Counted from the stretch's first letter, positions 16,829-25,431 are shown. The stretch is 64,000 bases of DNA from Parabacteroides timonensis (GCF_900128505.1 NZ_LT669941.1:197934-261933), one strand, 5' to 3'. A program made the numbers and translations. Notes: generated from the sequence alone by a model not told the origin.

Positions 16829-17038
16829 ATGAAAGCAGTATTGAAAATAGCATTTTGGATGGTTTTGGCGATGTTTGTCAGCAGTATGTTCGGCGGCAGC
16901 CTTTGGGCATGGTCGATAGGTCTGTGGCTCTGCAAAGAGGTTGTTTTGGGCATCATCCGCTTTCTGTTCGGGTGCATCATTTTCCTGCTCTCTGCGGTTG
17001 CTTTCTTCGGTTTTCTCTTTTGGTTATTAACACTCTAA
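16829..17038 (+). CDS. Small two-pass membrane protein
   Basis: The ATG at 16829 follows a strong AAAGGAGG ribosome site and gives 69 residues, almost all hydrophobic: two membrane segments (VLKIAFWMVLAMFVSSMFGG and a long second stretch ending AFFGFLFWLLTL) joined by a short WSIGLWLCKEVV linker. Its function is not known. It is the first gene of a five-gene + strand operon of small proteins (16829-18439) that ends at a bidirectional terminator. Confidence 0.65.
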   Translation: MKAVLKIAFWMVLAMFVSSMFGGSLWAWSIGLWLCKEVVLGIIRFLFGCIIFLLSAVAFFGFLFWLLTL

Positions 17039-17050
17039 TTACAAAGCATT

Positions 17051-17308
17051 ATGAACGTAACGATTGAAAATTTCTTTTGTCCCTATTGCGACGAAGCAAC
17101 GGAAGCATATTTCCGGCTGATAAACACCATCCTATTTGCCGAAGACGAAAACAGTTTGCGGCAAGGTATCGAACGACTGAAAGGCCAAATACCGCTCGAC
17201 GACTATTTCGTGTACGGTTTCGGCGCACATCATCTTTGGGTACACCAGCGCAAGGCCAGCGACCGGACAAAATATTTTGAGTATCGGTTTTTGAAAGCGG
17301 AGTTTTAA
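17051..17308 (+). CDS. Small ICE protein with CPYC motif, unknown function
   Basis: 85 residues starting MNVTIENFFCPYCDEATEAYF. A CxxC pair near the N-terminus suggests a metal or redox site, but no second pair is present to make a zinc ribbon. The middle is helical and the end aromatic and basic (HHLWVHQRKASDRTKYFEYRF). I do not recognise the family. It starts 12 bases after the small membrane protein and 19 bases before the next gene, so it is in the same operon. Confidence 0.6.
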   Translation: MNVTIENFFCPYCDEATEAYFRLINTILFAEDENSLRQGIERLKGQIPLDDYFVYGFGAHHLWVHQRKASDRTKYFEYRFLKAEF

Positions 17309-17327
17309 CCCTCAAACGAATAGCACA

Positions 17328-17537
17328 ATGAAAACAGAAATGAATGTAAACGGCGTATCGGTTTGTCCGACAGGAGAAGAACGCCACGAGTATTTTACCC
17401 TCACTCTTTCTGCCCGCAAGAAGAAGCGTCTTTGCCAATACGATTACCGGCACACAGACGGCGAATTGTATTCATGCGTGGCTCCGACATTGGAGGATTG
17501 CAGGGCTAAACGGGATATATGGTTGAATAATAAATAG
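17328..17537 (+). CDS. DUF3873-like small ICE protein
   Basis: 69 residues, beginning MKTEMNVNGVSVCPTGEERHEYF. The sequence CPTGEERYEYF-like, then a basic KKKRLCQYDYRH and a CVAPTLEDCRAKRDIW end, matches the small DUF3873 family found almost only in Bacteroidales conjugative elements. No function is established. It is the third gene of the small-protein operon, 8 bases before the next. Confidence 0.7.
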   Translation: MKTEMNVNGVSVCPTGEERHEYFTLTLSARKKKRLCQYDYRHTDGELYSCVAPTLEDCRAKRDIWLNNK

Positions 17538-17545
17538 ACGAAATA

Positions 17546-17800
17546 ATGGAAACTAACGCAGTAAATTACCGGACAATGATAGTAACCTTTGCGGAACCGA
17601 TCCGCACATTGGATAACTTTTTCGACGACGTGGAAGCATGGGGCGCCGCCTCGCTCAAAGAGTGGATCGACTGCTATGAAAGCACGCGCTTCACGCAGAC
17701 AGGCGAGCGTATGGCGGTTATCACCTCCGAATACAACATGGAGTGTGTGAAAGAGTGGCTGGAACGCTATATGCCCATCGACAACCTCTTTTCGGCCTAA
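17546..17800 (+). CDS. Small ICE protein, unknown function
   Basis: 84 residues (METNAVNYRTMIVTFAEPIRT). It is acidic and mixed alpha/beta, with a WGAASLKEWIDCYESTRF helix and a C-terminal VKEWLERYMPIDNLF. No recognisable motif is present. Operon position (8 bases after the DUF3873-like gene) is the only context. An ICE housekeeping or anti-defence role is possible but not shown. Confidence 0.55.
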   Translation: METNAVNYRTMIVTFAEPIRTLDNFFDDVEAWGAASLKEWIDCYESTRFTQTGERMAVITSEYNMECVKEWLERYMPIDNLFSA

Positions 17801-17845
17801 CCCGAAAGAACGCCAACAAAGTATTAACCCACACATTCAGAAGAT

Positions 17846-18439
17846 ATGAAACCCATACAGGAATATACCAGAGAAGAGAAATTAGAGGCGATATTGGAAT
17901 ATAGCCCGTGCCGTATAGAGCGTAACGCAGTATTGCGTTACCTCTTGGCCGTGCGTCGGGACAACGCCGAGCAGGTCGCCTATTTCGAGGGCTTCGGCGA
18001 CAGCGTCCGCAAGATTATCCTTAACGTGCGGACATACGAACGCGGACTGCTTTTCGGCTATACGGCCAAACAATTCGACGAGTACGGATGGATACGCGGG
18101 ATGCTTCCTATTGTGGAACGTATCGAGTTAGATATACTCAATACAATCCTTATCGGGCAGTCGATAGACGGCACGTATGCCGTAACGGTCAATTGGAGTA
18201 CGGGCGGCGCAGGCGGCGGCAGTCATCCGTCGGTTTGGGACGAACCGATAACAGACTATAAAGAGGCTGTAAAGCAAGGTATCGCCGAGTTGGAGAAACA
18301 GTACGCTTACGCGATGGCGAACAGCTCCGACGGCTGCAACTACAATGCCTCGAAGATACGCAAACTCATGGCGAAACTCAAAGAGGTCAAACGGCAGTAT
18401 TTAGAACCGAAACAGCTATCCCTGTTCGAGTGTGCATAG
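17846..18439 (+). CDS. ICE protein, unknown function
   Basis: 197 residues starting MKPIQEYTREEKLEAILEY. Helical N-terminal half, then an unusual Gly-rich strand (VNWSTGGAGGGSHPSVWDEP) and a long charged C-terminal helix with SKIRKLMAKLKEVKRQYLEPKQLSLF. The last motif (PKQLSLF) resembles short peptide tails that bind other proteins, for example clamp-type motifs (QLSLF resembles the QLxLF beta-clamp box), so interaction with the replication clamp is possible. It is the last gene of the small-protein operon; a bidirectional terminator follows. Confidence 0.6.
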   Translation: MKPIQEYTREEKLEAILEYSPCRIERNAVLRYLLAVRRDNAEQVAYFEGFGDSVRKIILNVRTYERGLLFGYTAKQFDEYGWIRGMLPIVERIELDILNTILIGQSIDGTYAVTVNWSTGGAGGGSHPSVWDEPITDYKEAVKQGIAELEKQYAYAMANSSDGCNYNASKIRKLMAKLKEVKRQYLEPKQLSLFECA

Positions 18440-18450
18440 CATGACAAAAT

Positions 18451-18489
18451 AAAGACCTCCGACGGCATTGCGCAATCGGAGGTCTTTTT
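18451..18489. terminator. Bidirectional terminator between convergent operons
   Basis: AAAGACCTCCGA pairs with TCGGAGGTCTTT around GCATTGC-type loop sequence; T-runs occur on both sides. It ends the + strand small-protein operon and the - strand tra operon. Confidence 0.88.
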
Positions 18490-18509
18490 CACGTTTCCCC
18501 ATCGGGTTA

Positions 18510-19058
18510 TCACAGCTTCAATTTTTCCATATCCGCCCACATCCGGCTCTTTTCCCCTTTGACCGCCGCAAGGTTCTCAAATACGATTTGTTTGGGCAGC
18601 ACCTTGTGGCAAAAGTAGCTCGAACTGAAATATACGGCGTTCTTTTCCGAGTAGTTTATCCGTTTGTCGAACAGAAGCATCTGCAACTCCCGCTCCTTGA
18701 AAAATCGGCACGGTGCGCTGCTGTTCAGCCATAAATTCGTCAGGAGCAGTGCGAACGGCTTGCCCAGCGTGAGGCAGCGTTCCACGATCTGCTGCTTGCG
18801 GCTGAACGGCGGATTGGAAACGATGATGTCCCACTGCTGCGGCTCATACTCGAAAAAGTCCTGCCCCGTGAAGATATGCGAATACACGACCTCATATCCG
18901 GCCTCTTTCAGTGCGATGACAAATTCGCTGTTTGCGGTATCGAACGGACACCAAATAACCGCATTTCGGGGCAGGTACTTGATAATCGGCAGCACCGCAT
19001 GACGCGGTGTGTACTGTTCATCACCTTCGGGATTATTCTTACCTCCAGCATATATCAT
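18510..19058 (-). CDS. DNA adenine methyltransferase-like protein at end of tra operon
   Basis: 182 residues. The catalytic motif IV reads IIVSNPPFSRKQQIVERC (NPPF, typical of N6-adenine methyltransferases), preceded by WCPFDTANSEFVIALKEAGYEVVYSHI, which stands in the place of the SAM-binding motif. It is shorter than free methyltransferases and lacks a classic FxGxG motif I, so it may bind SAM atypically. The start codon directly follows the traQ stop (TAG then ATG). A similar gene closes the tra operon in several CTnDOT-type elements; it may protect entering DNA from restriction. Confidence 0.7.
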   Translation of the reverse strand: MIYAGGKNNPEGDEQYTPRHAVLPIIKYLPRNAVIWCPFDTANSEFVIALKEAGYEVVYSHIFTGQDFFEYEPQQWDIIVSNPPFSRKQQIVERCLTLGKPFALLLTNLWLNSSAPCRFFKERELQMLLFDKRINYSEKNAVYFSSSYFCHKVLPKQIVFENLAAVKGEKSRMWADMEKLKL

Positions 19059-19505
19059 CTACACCTCCTCCTTTTCTTCGTTTTCATTGTTGAAGTCGAA
19101 CGTGAGCTGCACGCACTGCCCGAAATTGTCCTCGACATAAATGTCGATGGTCTGCTGGTCGGACGATGCGGAGGTATAGTAGAGGCGGAACACCTCGCGG
19201 TCGAGCGGATAGCGGTCGTTGGGCAGGAACACCGTGCCGTCGTCCATGCGGAGCGTGCCTTTGCCGTCGGGTTGGAAATAGCGGATTGTGTACCGCGCCT
19301 CGTCGTAGCGTCCCTCGCGGCGGAGCGTGCAGCGAATTTCGGCGGTTTCCCCGCGCACGATTTTCGTTTGCACGGGCATCGTTTCGAGGGTGAACGGATA
19401 TGCCTGCTGAATATCCACCTCGTTATCGCAGGAAGAGAGCAGGCAGGCTATTATCCCGATGAAAAGGGAAAGCCCTAATCTTGAAATATTGATACTTTTG
19501 TTCAT
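19059..19505 (-). CDS. traQ: Conjugative transposon protein TraQ (DUF3872)
   Basis: 148 residues with a lipoprotein signal (LFIGIIACLLSSC lipobox at ~residue 26). The mature part is an Ig-like beta domain (EIRCTLRREGRYDEARYTIRYFQPDGKG, LYYTSASSDQQTIDIYVED) as in the DUF3872/TraQ family. It is the last numbered gene of the traA-Q operon and overlaps traP by four bases (ATGA). Its precise task in the mating apparatus is not known; the signal places it in the outer membrane or periplasm. Confidence 0.85.
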   Translation of the reverse strand: MNKSINISRLGLSLFIGIIACLLSSCDNEVDIQQAYPFTLETMPVQTKIVRGETAEIRCTLRREGRYDEARYTIRYFQPDGKGTLRMDDGTVFLPNDRYPLDREVFRLYYTSASSDQQTIDIYVEDNFGQCVQLTFDFNNENEEKEEV

Positions 19506-20401
19506 AACCTAAATTTTACAGTTTTGTTATTCATTGTTTTCTCCTGCACTTTCTTTTGCAGGTGTTCATTGAGGTCTTTGCAGCCTGCATAAACCCCTGA
19601 ACAGTCTATGACTTTATCTTTGTAGCGGGCACGCAGCGCCTCGATGGTCTTTCGTCCGGCTTCGTCATTGTCCAGATAGCAGTTGATTTTCTTATAGCCG
19701 TCCAGATACCGGAATGACTTGGCCAGATTGCCGACCGAATTAAGCACCAGCGCGTCGCTGTCTTTGGTCATTCCGAGCGTCGCGGCGGAGAGGAAGTCGA
19801 AGAACCCCTCGAATACGTTGCAGGCATCCGTCGGTGCGTCCTGCCGCGCCACGAGGGAGATGTCCTTCGGGGGTATGCACCCCTTGAACAGCTTGCTGCG
19901 GAGTTCCCATCCTCCCGACACGTTCGGAAAGCCGATGGCGAAATAGGGCTTCCCGTGTACACGGTAACTGACCTGCCGACAGTGGCGGGCGGCCACGTCA
20001 GCGGGAATGCCCCGCTGCGCGAGATACCCTTTCAACGCATCGTACATCAGTGCCTTTTGTTCGACCTCCTGAAATGCAGGCTCGGCGGCACGCTCCTTTG
20101 CTGGTCGCGGCGCGGGGAGCGGCACGAAATTCCCTCCCGTCGTGTCCGAAATATACTTGGCCTGCGTGAGAAAATCCGTGCTGCGGATCAGCTCCCCGGC
20201 AAGGGTGAAAATATCCCCTCCACGTCCAGCCCCGAAGTCGAACCAAATATTCCTGTCCGTATTGACCTTGAACGACGGCGTCTTTTCCTCGCGGTAAGGA
20301 GCGTTGTACCACAGCTCGTTTCGTTTCTGCGTGGCCGGATGATACCCCAACCGTTGCAGAAAGGTTTCCAAAGGCAACTGCCGCATTTCCTCAATCGTCA
20401 T
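19502..20401 (-). CDS. traP: TraP-type DNA primase (CHC2-like/Toprim)
   Basis: The ATG at 20401, 8 bases after traO, gives 299 residues (MTIEEMRQLPLETFLQRLGY). The N-terminal domain keeps the primase-type EEKTPSFKVNTDRNIWFDFGAGRGGD sequence, but the zinc-binding CHC2 cysteines are absent. The Toprim domain is complete: the acidic VFEGFFDFLSAA and LDNDEAGRKT motifs sit at ~210 and ~255. It probably primes the complementary strand of transferred DNA. It overlaps traQ by four bases. The longer upstream frame (to 20476) overlaps traO and is unlikely to be used. Confidence 0.82.
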   Translation of the reverse strand: MTIEEMRQLPLETFLQRLGYHPATQKRNELWYNAPYREEKTPSFKVNTDRNIWFDFGAGRGGDIFTLAGELIRSTDFLTQAKYISDTTGGNFVPLPAPRPAKERAAEPAFQEVEQKALMYDALKGYLAQRGIPADVAARHCRQVSYRVHGKPYFAIGFPNVSGGWELRSKLFKGCIPPKDISLVARQDAPTDACNVFEGFFDFLSAATLGMTKDSDALVLNSVGNLAKSFRYLDGYKKINCYLDNDEAGRKTIEALRARYKDKVIDCSGVYAGCKDLNEHLQKKVQEKTMNNKTVKFRL

Positions 20402-20409
20402 AAAAGGCG

Positions 20410-20991
20410 TCAGTTGATGATGAACTTGACACCAATGCCGTATTGTGTATGGAAATGCCCCGTAGAGCCGCCCCACAAGCAGCGCTCGCGCACGTTCACG
20501 AGCAGCGCTATCCGGTCGGTGATGTAGCTTTCCAATTCCAGCGAAATCGCACCCCCGTACACGAAAGCGTCCTTATCCGCGAGGCGCGAGCCGTCGAACA
20601 GCACCTTGTCGCCCCAATTCACGGTTTCATATCCGGCGAGCGCCGAACCGCCGAGATAGAGGAAGAAAATCTTTCGCGCGTCGGAGAGGAAATTGTAGTA
20701 GAAGCCGCCCTCCGCCGTGAACTGCGCCGAAGGGATGCGGCTCTCCTTATAGGGGTTGTAGCGTTGCAGGTACTCGCCGCCGAACACCCACTTGTTGCCG
20801 CCTTTGGTATAGGTCGAGAGCGCCGCCCCGAAATAATACCCCGCGTCGGCACGGTTCGCGTGCGAGTAGAACCCGTCAGCCATGCCCGTTTTCAGCTCGA
20901 TGCCCCGCATCTTGGGGAGGCATCGTTGGGCGTCTGCCCGCCCCGTAAAGAGGGCGAGCGACGCTACAAGGATGATTAGAAACCGCTTCAT
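20410..20991 (-). CDS. traO: Conjugative transposon protein TraO
   Basis: 193 residues with a cleavable signal peptide (MKRFLIILVASLALFTGRADAQ). The mature protein is made of amphipathic strands with aromatic ends (GYYFGAALSTYTKGGNKWVFGG, YNFLSDARKIFFLYLGGSALAGYE, ending GIGVKFIIN), consistent with a small outer-membrane beta barrel as predicted for the TraO family. It starts two bases after traN. Its role is thought to be an outer-membrane part of the mating channel; this is inferred from the family and fold. Confidence 0.87.
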   Translation of the reverse strand: MKRFLIILVASLALFTGRADAQRCLPKMRGIELKTGMADGFYSHANRADAGYYFGAALSTYTKGGNKWVFGGEYLQRYNPYKESRIPSAQFTAEGGFYYNFLSDARKIFFLYLGGSALAGYETVNWGDKVLFDGSRLADKDAFVYGGAISLELESYITDRIALLVNVRERCLWGGSTGHFHTQYGIGVKFIIN

Positions 20992-20993
20992 CG

Positions 20994-22013
20994 TTATTTC
21001 ACTTTGAGTTCGTTAATGACATTCGCCCGCACGAGGTCTTCGTTCTCGACGACGAACGACTGATGACGGCCTCCGTTCTTTTCGTTCAGCTCCACGACCA
21101 GACATTTGTCATCGGGGATGGTGAATTTCGCCATTGTGAAGACGGTGCGTTCGTCCGTCTTTCCGGCCACGCGCGTAGCGTAGTTGTGGGCACGCAGCGG
21201 GAAGATCACCTGCTCTTGGATTGCCGTGCGCTTGGCGACCTTTTGATCGACGATTTTGAACGTGATAAAGTCCACGTCGAACGGCACATTGGAGCCGTTG
21301 CGAATCTGCGTATGGAAATACAGCAGGCCGTTGTGGGTATAGATACCTTTGAGGAGGTACTGAATCCCGAAGCGTTTGCAGCCGATATGCTTCACTTCCC
21401 GCTTGTTCTGCTTGTAGATGGACTGCATGATAAGACGCACGAGCATCGGGCTTTCGCTGCCCAGCTCCGAGAGGTAAACCTCCATTGCGTTGTTGGGGCG
21501 GTTCACGGCGCTGCCGTCGTGGATGAAGTCGCACATCTCGACATTCAGGAGCAGCGGTTCATCGGCATATTTCACATTGAACGTGTAGAACGAGCCGTCC
21601 TCGGTAATGACCGACATGTTGGTTTCCGTCCGGAAATTCCTTACCGTCGCCTTTACGCGGATGACGTTCTCCGCGCCGTCGGCCTTGCCCGCTATCAGGT
21701 TGGGCGAACCCAGATCGACGTAGCGCACCGCCGCCGGAAAAATGACGTGGACGGTCTTGTCGTAGGTAACCTCCAGCCCGTGCGGGGGTATCATGCGGTC
21801 GAAGGTGAGTTTCTTCGTGAGGCCGTGATAGAGGTCGCCGTCCTGCTCCGAAAGCGGATAGACCTCTTTCTGCAAGGTCAGCCCCTCGGTCGGTTCCGCA
21901 GTTTCTTCGGCCTGCACCTGTGCCGCCGCGTTCTGCTCGTTCGTTACTTCCTGCGCGTTTACCGCGCCCATGCCCAGCGTGAGGGCAAACATCATTACAA
22001 AATACTTTTTCAT
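20994..22013 (-). CDS. traN: Conjugative transposon protein TraN (DUF4138)
   Basis: 339 residues with a signal peptide (MKKYFVMMFALTLGMGAVNAQ). The mature part contains the DUF4138 pattern: KTVHVIFPAAVRYVDLGSPNLIAGKA, the NVIRVKATVRNF strand, and YLLKGIYTHNGLLYFHTQIRNGSNVPFDVDF. This is the VirB9/TrbG-like periplasmic component. A copy of the CCACTAAATCCACAG leader motif ends four bases before its ATG, breaking the otherwise tight tra operon with a 62-base gap from traM; this suggests separate control of traN onward. Confidence 0.9.
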   Translation of the reverse strand: MKKYFVMMFALTLGMGAVNAQEVTNEQNAAAQVQAEETAEPTEGLTLQKEVYPLSEQDGDLYHGLTKKLTFDRMIPPHGLEVTYDKTVHVIFPAAVRYVDLGSPNLIAGKADGAENVIRVKATVRNFRTETNMSVITEDGSFYTFNVKYADEPLLLNVEMCDFIHDGSAVNRPNNAMEVYLSELGSESPMLVRLIMQSIYKQNKREVKHIGCKRFGIQYLLKGIYTHNGLLYFHTQIRNGSNVPFDVDFITFKIVDQKVAKRTAIQEQVIFPLRAHNYATRVAGKTDERTVFTMAKFTIPDDKCLVVELNEKNGGRHQSFVVENEDLVRANVINELKVK

Positions 22014-22017
22014 TTTA

Positions 22018-22032
22018 CTGTGGATTTAGTGG
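22018..22032 (-). promoter_or_regulatory. Leader motif CCACTAAATCCACAG before traN
   Basis: Exact copy; preceded by ACAAA and followed by TAAA then the traN ATG. See the related copies at 26084, 32177, 34801, 54365, 54433, 56633 and 59638. Confidence 0.75.
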
Positions 22033-22075
22033 TTTGTGGGGTTCGGAAACCCCGGTTGTTATTCATTGTTTTTCG

Positions 22076-23446
22076 TTAATTCTCCGGTTGGTAAAGCATG
22101 ACTTTATACCCGGCTTTCAGATGCACTTTGACGGTGCGCATCTTCTTTGCGATATATTGGCTCGCGCCCTGAATGACACCTTTCCCCAAATCGGAGGCAA
22201 GCTGCGCCCCGGCATCGGTGGAGATGTTGATGCTCGAACCGAGCGACGAACCCATATTGGCGGCCACCTCCTTGACGGCGCTGACCTCCATCGAATTGGG
22301 GATGAAGATACCCTCCTGACCGTCGCTGTCGTACACGGCGAGTTCAACGGGAATAATCGTACCCTTATATTCGAGCGAGGTAATCTCCACGCCGAGGCGT
22401 TCGCCCTGCACACGTGCCGCTCCCACGACGACCGTATTTCGGGGGATACGTGTTCCGGCTACTTCCATTGGCTCCAGCAGCCGCAGGCGCACGGCCTGCC
22501 CGTCGGTGATGGTCTGGTCGGCATGTACGCACGCCGCGATGGTATTCTTATCGTCCGTCTGTACGTTCCCGATAGCCGTGTTGAAACCGTAGTTCCGCTC
22601 TCCGCTGTTGGCCGCGATAAACTCCGCGCTGGTCATCGGCTGCGTGAGCGCCGATACTACCTGCGTCGTTACCTGCTGCACGGGCATCGCCAGCGCCTTG
22701 CCGTTGCGTGTCGCCCCGTTGCGCTTCTTCTCGGCATACGCCCGCGTGTCATCGCTCGCGGACACCTGTCCCGTGCCGCCCTGTCCTGCGGGCATGTACT
22801 TCGCGGCCAGCTCGTAGGACTTTTCCAGCAGGGCGACCTGATCGTCGAGCGACGTGCCGGACGGTTCCGCCTGTCGTGTCATCATTGCCTCCAGCTCCTC
22901 GACGCGCTCGCGCAACTCCTCCTTTTCGGGATCGTCGGCGGGCTTCTCGTAGAAACTGCCCAGCGTGCGGTTGATGTCGTGGTAGGCCGACGCGGAAGAT
23001 TGGATCGTCTGCCGGGAGCTGCCGCCGCCGTGAGAACGGGCGGGCTGCTCCGGTTCGGGGTTCAGCAGGTCGAAGTCGCCGCCCCCGTCCTCCGCGTCTT
23101 CCTTGCCGTCCGAAAACAGCGAGGCGAGGTCGTGCATCTGTGAGCGGCGTTCCTGCTGCTTTTCCTCCATCTGCGCCTGCTCGTAGGCGGTACGCTTGTC
23201 GGCGATGATGCCCGATTCTGCGGGCAGCGGCATTTCGGTATTGAAGCCGACGCCTTGCTGCTGTTCGGCTTTCTCCTTATCGGAGGGCGCGAAAATCAGC
23301 CACATCGACCCCGCGAAAAGCAGCCCCATCAGCGGGTACACGAGCATTTTTTTACGTTTCTGCCGCTGCGCTTCGGTCAGCGGCTTTTCAGGCTTCGCCT
23401 CTTTCGGGGAGGCCGTCGGATTTTTGTTCTGTTCCTTCTGTTCCAT
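22076..23446 (-). CDS. traM: Conjugative transposon protein TraM (VirB10-like)
   Basis: 456 residues. One membrane segment near residue 35-52 (KMLVYPLMGLLFAGSMWLIF), then a long low-complexity Gln/Glu/Ser-rich periplasmic linker, and a C-terminal domain from ~300 (AVRLRLLEPMEVAGTRIPRNT, VVVGAARVQGERLGVEITSLEYKG) as in TraM/VirB10 proteins that bridge inner and outer membranes. The start overlaps the end of traL by 59 bases, which implies coupled translation. It should form the structural core of the transfer channel with TraN and TraK. Confidence 0.9.
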   Translation of the reverse strand: MEQKEQNKNPTASPKEAKPEKPLTEAQRQKRKKMLVYPLMGLLFAGSMWLIFAPSDKEKAEQQQGVGFNTEMPLPAESGIIADKRTAYEQAQMEEKQQERRSQMHDLASLFSDGKEDAEDGGGDFDLLNPEPEQPARSHGGGSSRQTIQSSASAYHDINRTLGSFYEKPADDPEKEELRERVEELEAMMTRQAEPSGTSLDDQVALLEKSYELAAKYMPAGQGGTGQVSASDDTRAYAEKKRNGATRNGKALAMPVQQVTTQVVSALTQPMTSAEFIAANSGERNYGFNTAIGNVQTDDKNTIAACVHADQTITDGQAVRLRLLEPMEVAGTRIPRNTVVVGAARVQGERLGVEITSLEYKGTIIPVELAVYDSDGQEGIFIPNSMEVSAVKEVAANMGSSLGSSINISTDAGAQLASDLGKGVIQGASQYIAKKMRTVKVHLKAGYKVMLYQPEN

Positions 23447-23714
23447 AATCGTAATACTTATAAAGGTTGATACTGTCCTGCTTTTGGGGCAGGTCTAACT
23501 GTTGGATATGTTCGATCTCTATCTGCCGTCCGTTCTCCCTGCCGATTTCGTAGAGCGCCGTCCCGAACGTGAAGAGGGCGCAGGCGGTGAAAAAGGCAAA
23601 GATTACGAGGACGACGGCGAGTTTCGTGCGTTGCGGCAGCGCCTCCAGCTTTTGACGCAGCCGTTCGTCCTGCCTGTCCGTCCATGCGTTTACACGCGCG
23701 ATTATCTTTCTCAT
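23388..23714 (-). CDS. traL: Conjugative transposon protein TraL (DUF3989)
   Basis: 108 residues: a basic cytoplasmic start (MRKIIARVNAWTDRQDERLRQKL), a single membrane span (KLAVVLVIFAFFTACALFTFG), and a charged periplasmic tail. The length and pattern are those of the DUF3989/TraL family. It sits four bases after traK and overlaps traM by 59 bases. It is probably a small inner-membrane accessory of the secretion channel. Confidence 0.85.
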   Translation of the reverse strand: MRKIIARVNAWTDRQDERLRQKLEALPQRTKLAVVLVIFAFFTACALFTFGTALYEIGRENGRQIEIEHIQQLDLPQKQDSINLYKYYDYGTEGTEQKSDGLPERGEA

Positions 23715-23718
23715 GGGC

Positions 23719-24345
23719 TTATCGTTTCAATGTTTGCAAATCGCGGTTTTCCAGAATGGTGAACCCCTCGATGGTGAACCCGTTGGGGTTGTCGTCCGAA
23801 CGCGAGGCGTTCAATAGGCGGCACGATGTCCGCAGGCTCCGTTCCGTAACATTACTCTCGCGGATAATCATTTGCCGCGCGTAGGTGCTGACCTCGTAGG
23901 GATAGCGGTCGAAATTGCAGACAACAGAATCGACCTGCAACACTTGGTTGATGTTGCCCGCGATGACGCGGTTGTAGTAGCCTTTCTCGGCGAAGTCCAC
24001 GTAGTAATTGTAGGCGCTTTTGTCCGCCAGCAGCAGGGCACGTTTCACATTGTGTTCGATGGCGCTCTTTTCGGGCGAGAGTGAGAAGAACAACTCGTGA
24101 AAGCGGCGGACGTGTTCGCGTGCCTCCGCAGGGCGGTTCTGCGACAAATCCTGCGAGAGCGCGAGCATCAGCGATTTGCCCCCGTCCAGCACATAGATCT
24201 TCTCGCGCTGCCGCTCGGCGAAGCGGTAAGCGCTGAAAACCGAATAGACGGAGACGGCGGCGCACAGCGAGATGAAGACGATCCCGAACAGGCGTATCTG
24301 CCTGAACGACGTTTCGATATTTTTCAATGACTTAAATTCCATCAT
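23719..24345 (-). CDS. traK: Conjugative transposon protein TraK (VirB8-like)
   Basis: 208 residues. The sequence starts MMEFKSLKNIETSFRQIRLFGIVF, the conserved start of TraK, with one membrane span (VFISLCAAVSVYSVFSAYRF) and a periplasmic NTF2-like domain (HVRRFHELFFSLSPEKSAIEHNVKRA, YYNRVIAGNINQVLQVDS) as in VirB8-type assembly factors. It lies between traJ and traL with short gaps. Confidence 0.9.
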   Translation of the reverse strand: MMEFKSLKNIETSFRQIRLFGIVFISLCAAVSVYSVFSAYRFAERQREKIYVLDGGKSLMLALSQDLSQNRPAEAREHVRRFHELFFSLSPEKSAIEHNVKRALLLADKSAYNYYVDFAEKGYYNRVIAGNINQVLQVDSVVCNFDRYPYEVSTYARQMIIRESNVTERSLRTSCRLLNASRSDDNPNGFTIEGFTILENRDLQTLKR

Positions 24346-24360
24346 GTTACATTTATAGGG

Positions 24361-25431
24361 TTATTTACGTTTGAATAATTTTCCGGCGGTATGGTTCCAT
24401 GCAGCCCTGCCCATGCTTGCGCCCGCTCTTCCGGCACGTCCGGCGGCATTACCAACGGCAGCACCCGCCACTCCTCCGGCAAGTCCGGCTCCTCGTCCGG
24501 CAAGCTGCGTAACGGCGCGTCCGTAGCTGCCCGAACCTCCGGCTTGGATAATCCACCCGGCGACGGTCGGAATCGTGAAATACCCGATAATGCCGATAAT
24601 CAGGAACACGATATAGACGCCGTTGGAGGCTTCGAGTGAGAAATTCGGATTGTTCTGCAACTCCGAGATGTCGTTTTGCAGCATCAGCACTTGGATTTTC
24701 GCCAATATGGTGCTGAACAGGTCGGCGACGGGAAGCCACAGGTATATCTGCACATAGCGGCATATCCACTGCGTGAGCGTGGAATGAAAGCCGTCCCAGA
24801 CGGAGATAGCAAAGGCTATCGGGCCGAGGATGGAAAGGACAATCAGAAAGAACGTCCGCAGCGTGTCAATCAGCAGCGCGGCAGCGGCGAACAACAGCTC
24901 CAGCACCTCGCGGAAAAAGTCGCGGATGGATTTCTTCATGTTATACATACCGCGTTCGATATACATTCCGGCCATCGTAATCATATCGCCCGGCGACCAT
25001 CCCAGCTCTTCGAGTTGTCGGTCGAACTCCTCGTTGCTGACAAGGTAGGCCGTTTCGGGGTTGCGCATCATCGCTTCGTATTCGAGCTTGTCTTTCTGTG
25101 CCCGGTATTCGTTCATGTCCATCGTCTGCGTTTCGAGCATCCGGTGCGTACCCTGCACGACGGGGCTTAATACCCCGTTAATCGTGCCCAGCACAATGGT
25201 CGGAAAGAACATGATACAGAAGCCCACGGCGAAAGGTCGCAACAGGGGATACACGTCGATGGCCTCGGCGCGGGCGAGCGACTGCCACACGCGCACCGCC
25301 ACATAGAAGAGTGCGCCCAGCCCCGCGATACCTTTTGCCACGCCCGCCATGTCCGCACAGAGGGGCGTCATCTCTTGATAAAGCGAACGCAGGATCGTAT
25401 GCAGGTTGTCAAATTCGATTGCTAACATCAT
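24361..25431 (-). CDS. traJ: Conjugative transposon protein TraJ (VirB6-like)
   Basis: 356 residues with about five to six membrane segments (for example VGFCIMFFPTIVLGTINGVL, FAAAALLIDTLRTFFLIVLSI, VYIVFLIIGIIGYFTIPTVAGW) and a Gly/Ala-rich C-terminal tail (GRGAGLAGGVAGAAVGNAAGRAG). This matches TraJ of CTnDOT-type elements, the polytopic VirB6/TrbL-like inner-membrane channel protein. The tail of small residues is shared by many VirB6 relatives. Confidence 0.9.
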   Translation of the reverse strand: MMLAIEFDNLHTILRSLYQEMTPLCADMAGVAKGIAGLGALFYVAVRVWQSLARAEAIDVYPLLRPFAVGFCIMFFPTIVLGTINGVLSPVVQGTHRMLETQTMDMNEYRAQKDKLEYEAMMRNPETAYLVSNEEFDRQLEELGWSPGDMITMAGMYIERGMYNMKKSIRDFFREVLELLFAAAALLIDTLRTFFLIVLSILGPIAFAISVWDGFHSTLTQWICRYVQIYLWLPVADLFSTILAKIQVLMLQNDISELQNNPNFSLEASNGVYIVFLIIGIIGYFTIPTVAGWIIQAGGSGSYGRAVTQLAGRGAGLAGGVAGAAVGNAAGRAGRAGASMGRAAWNHTAGKLFKRK

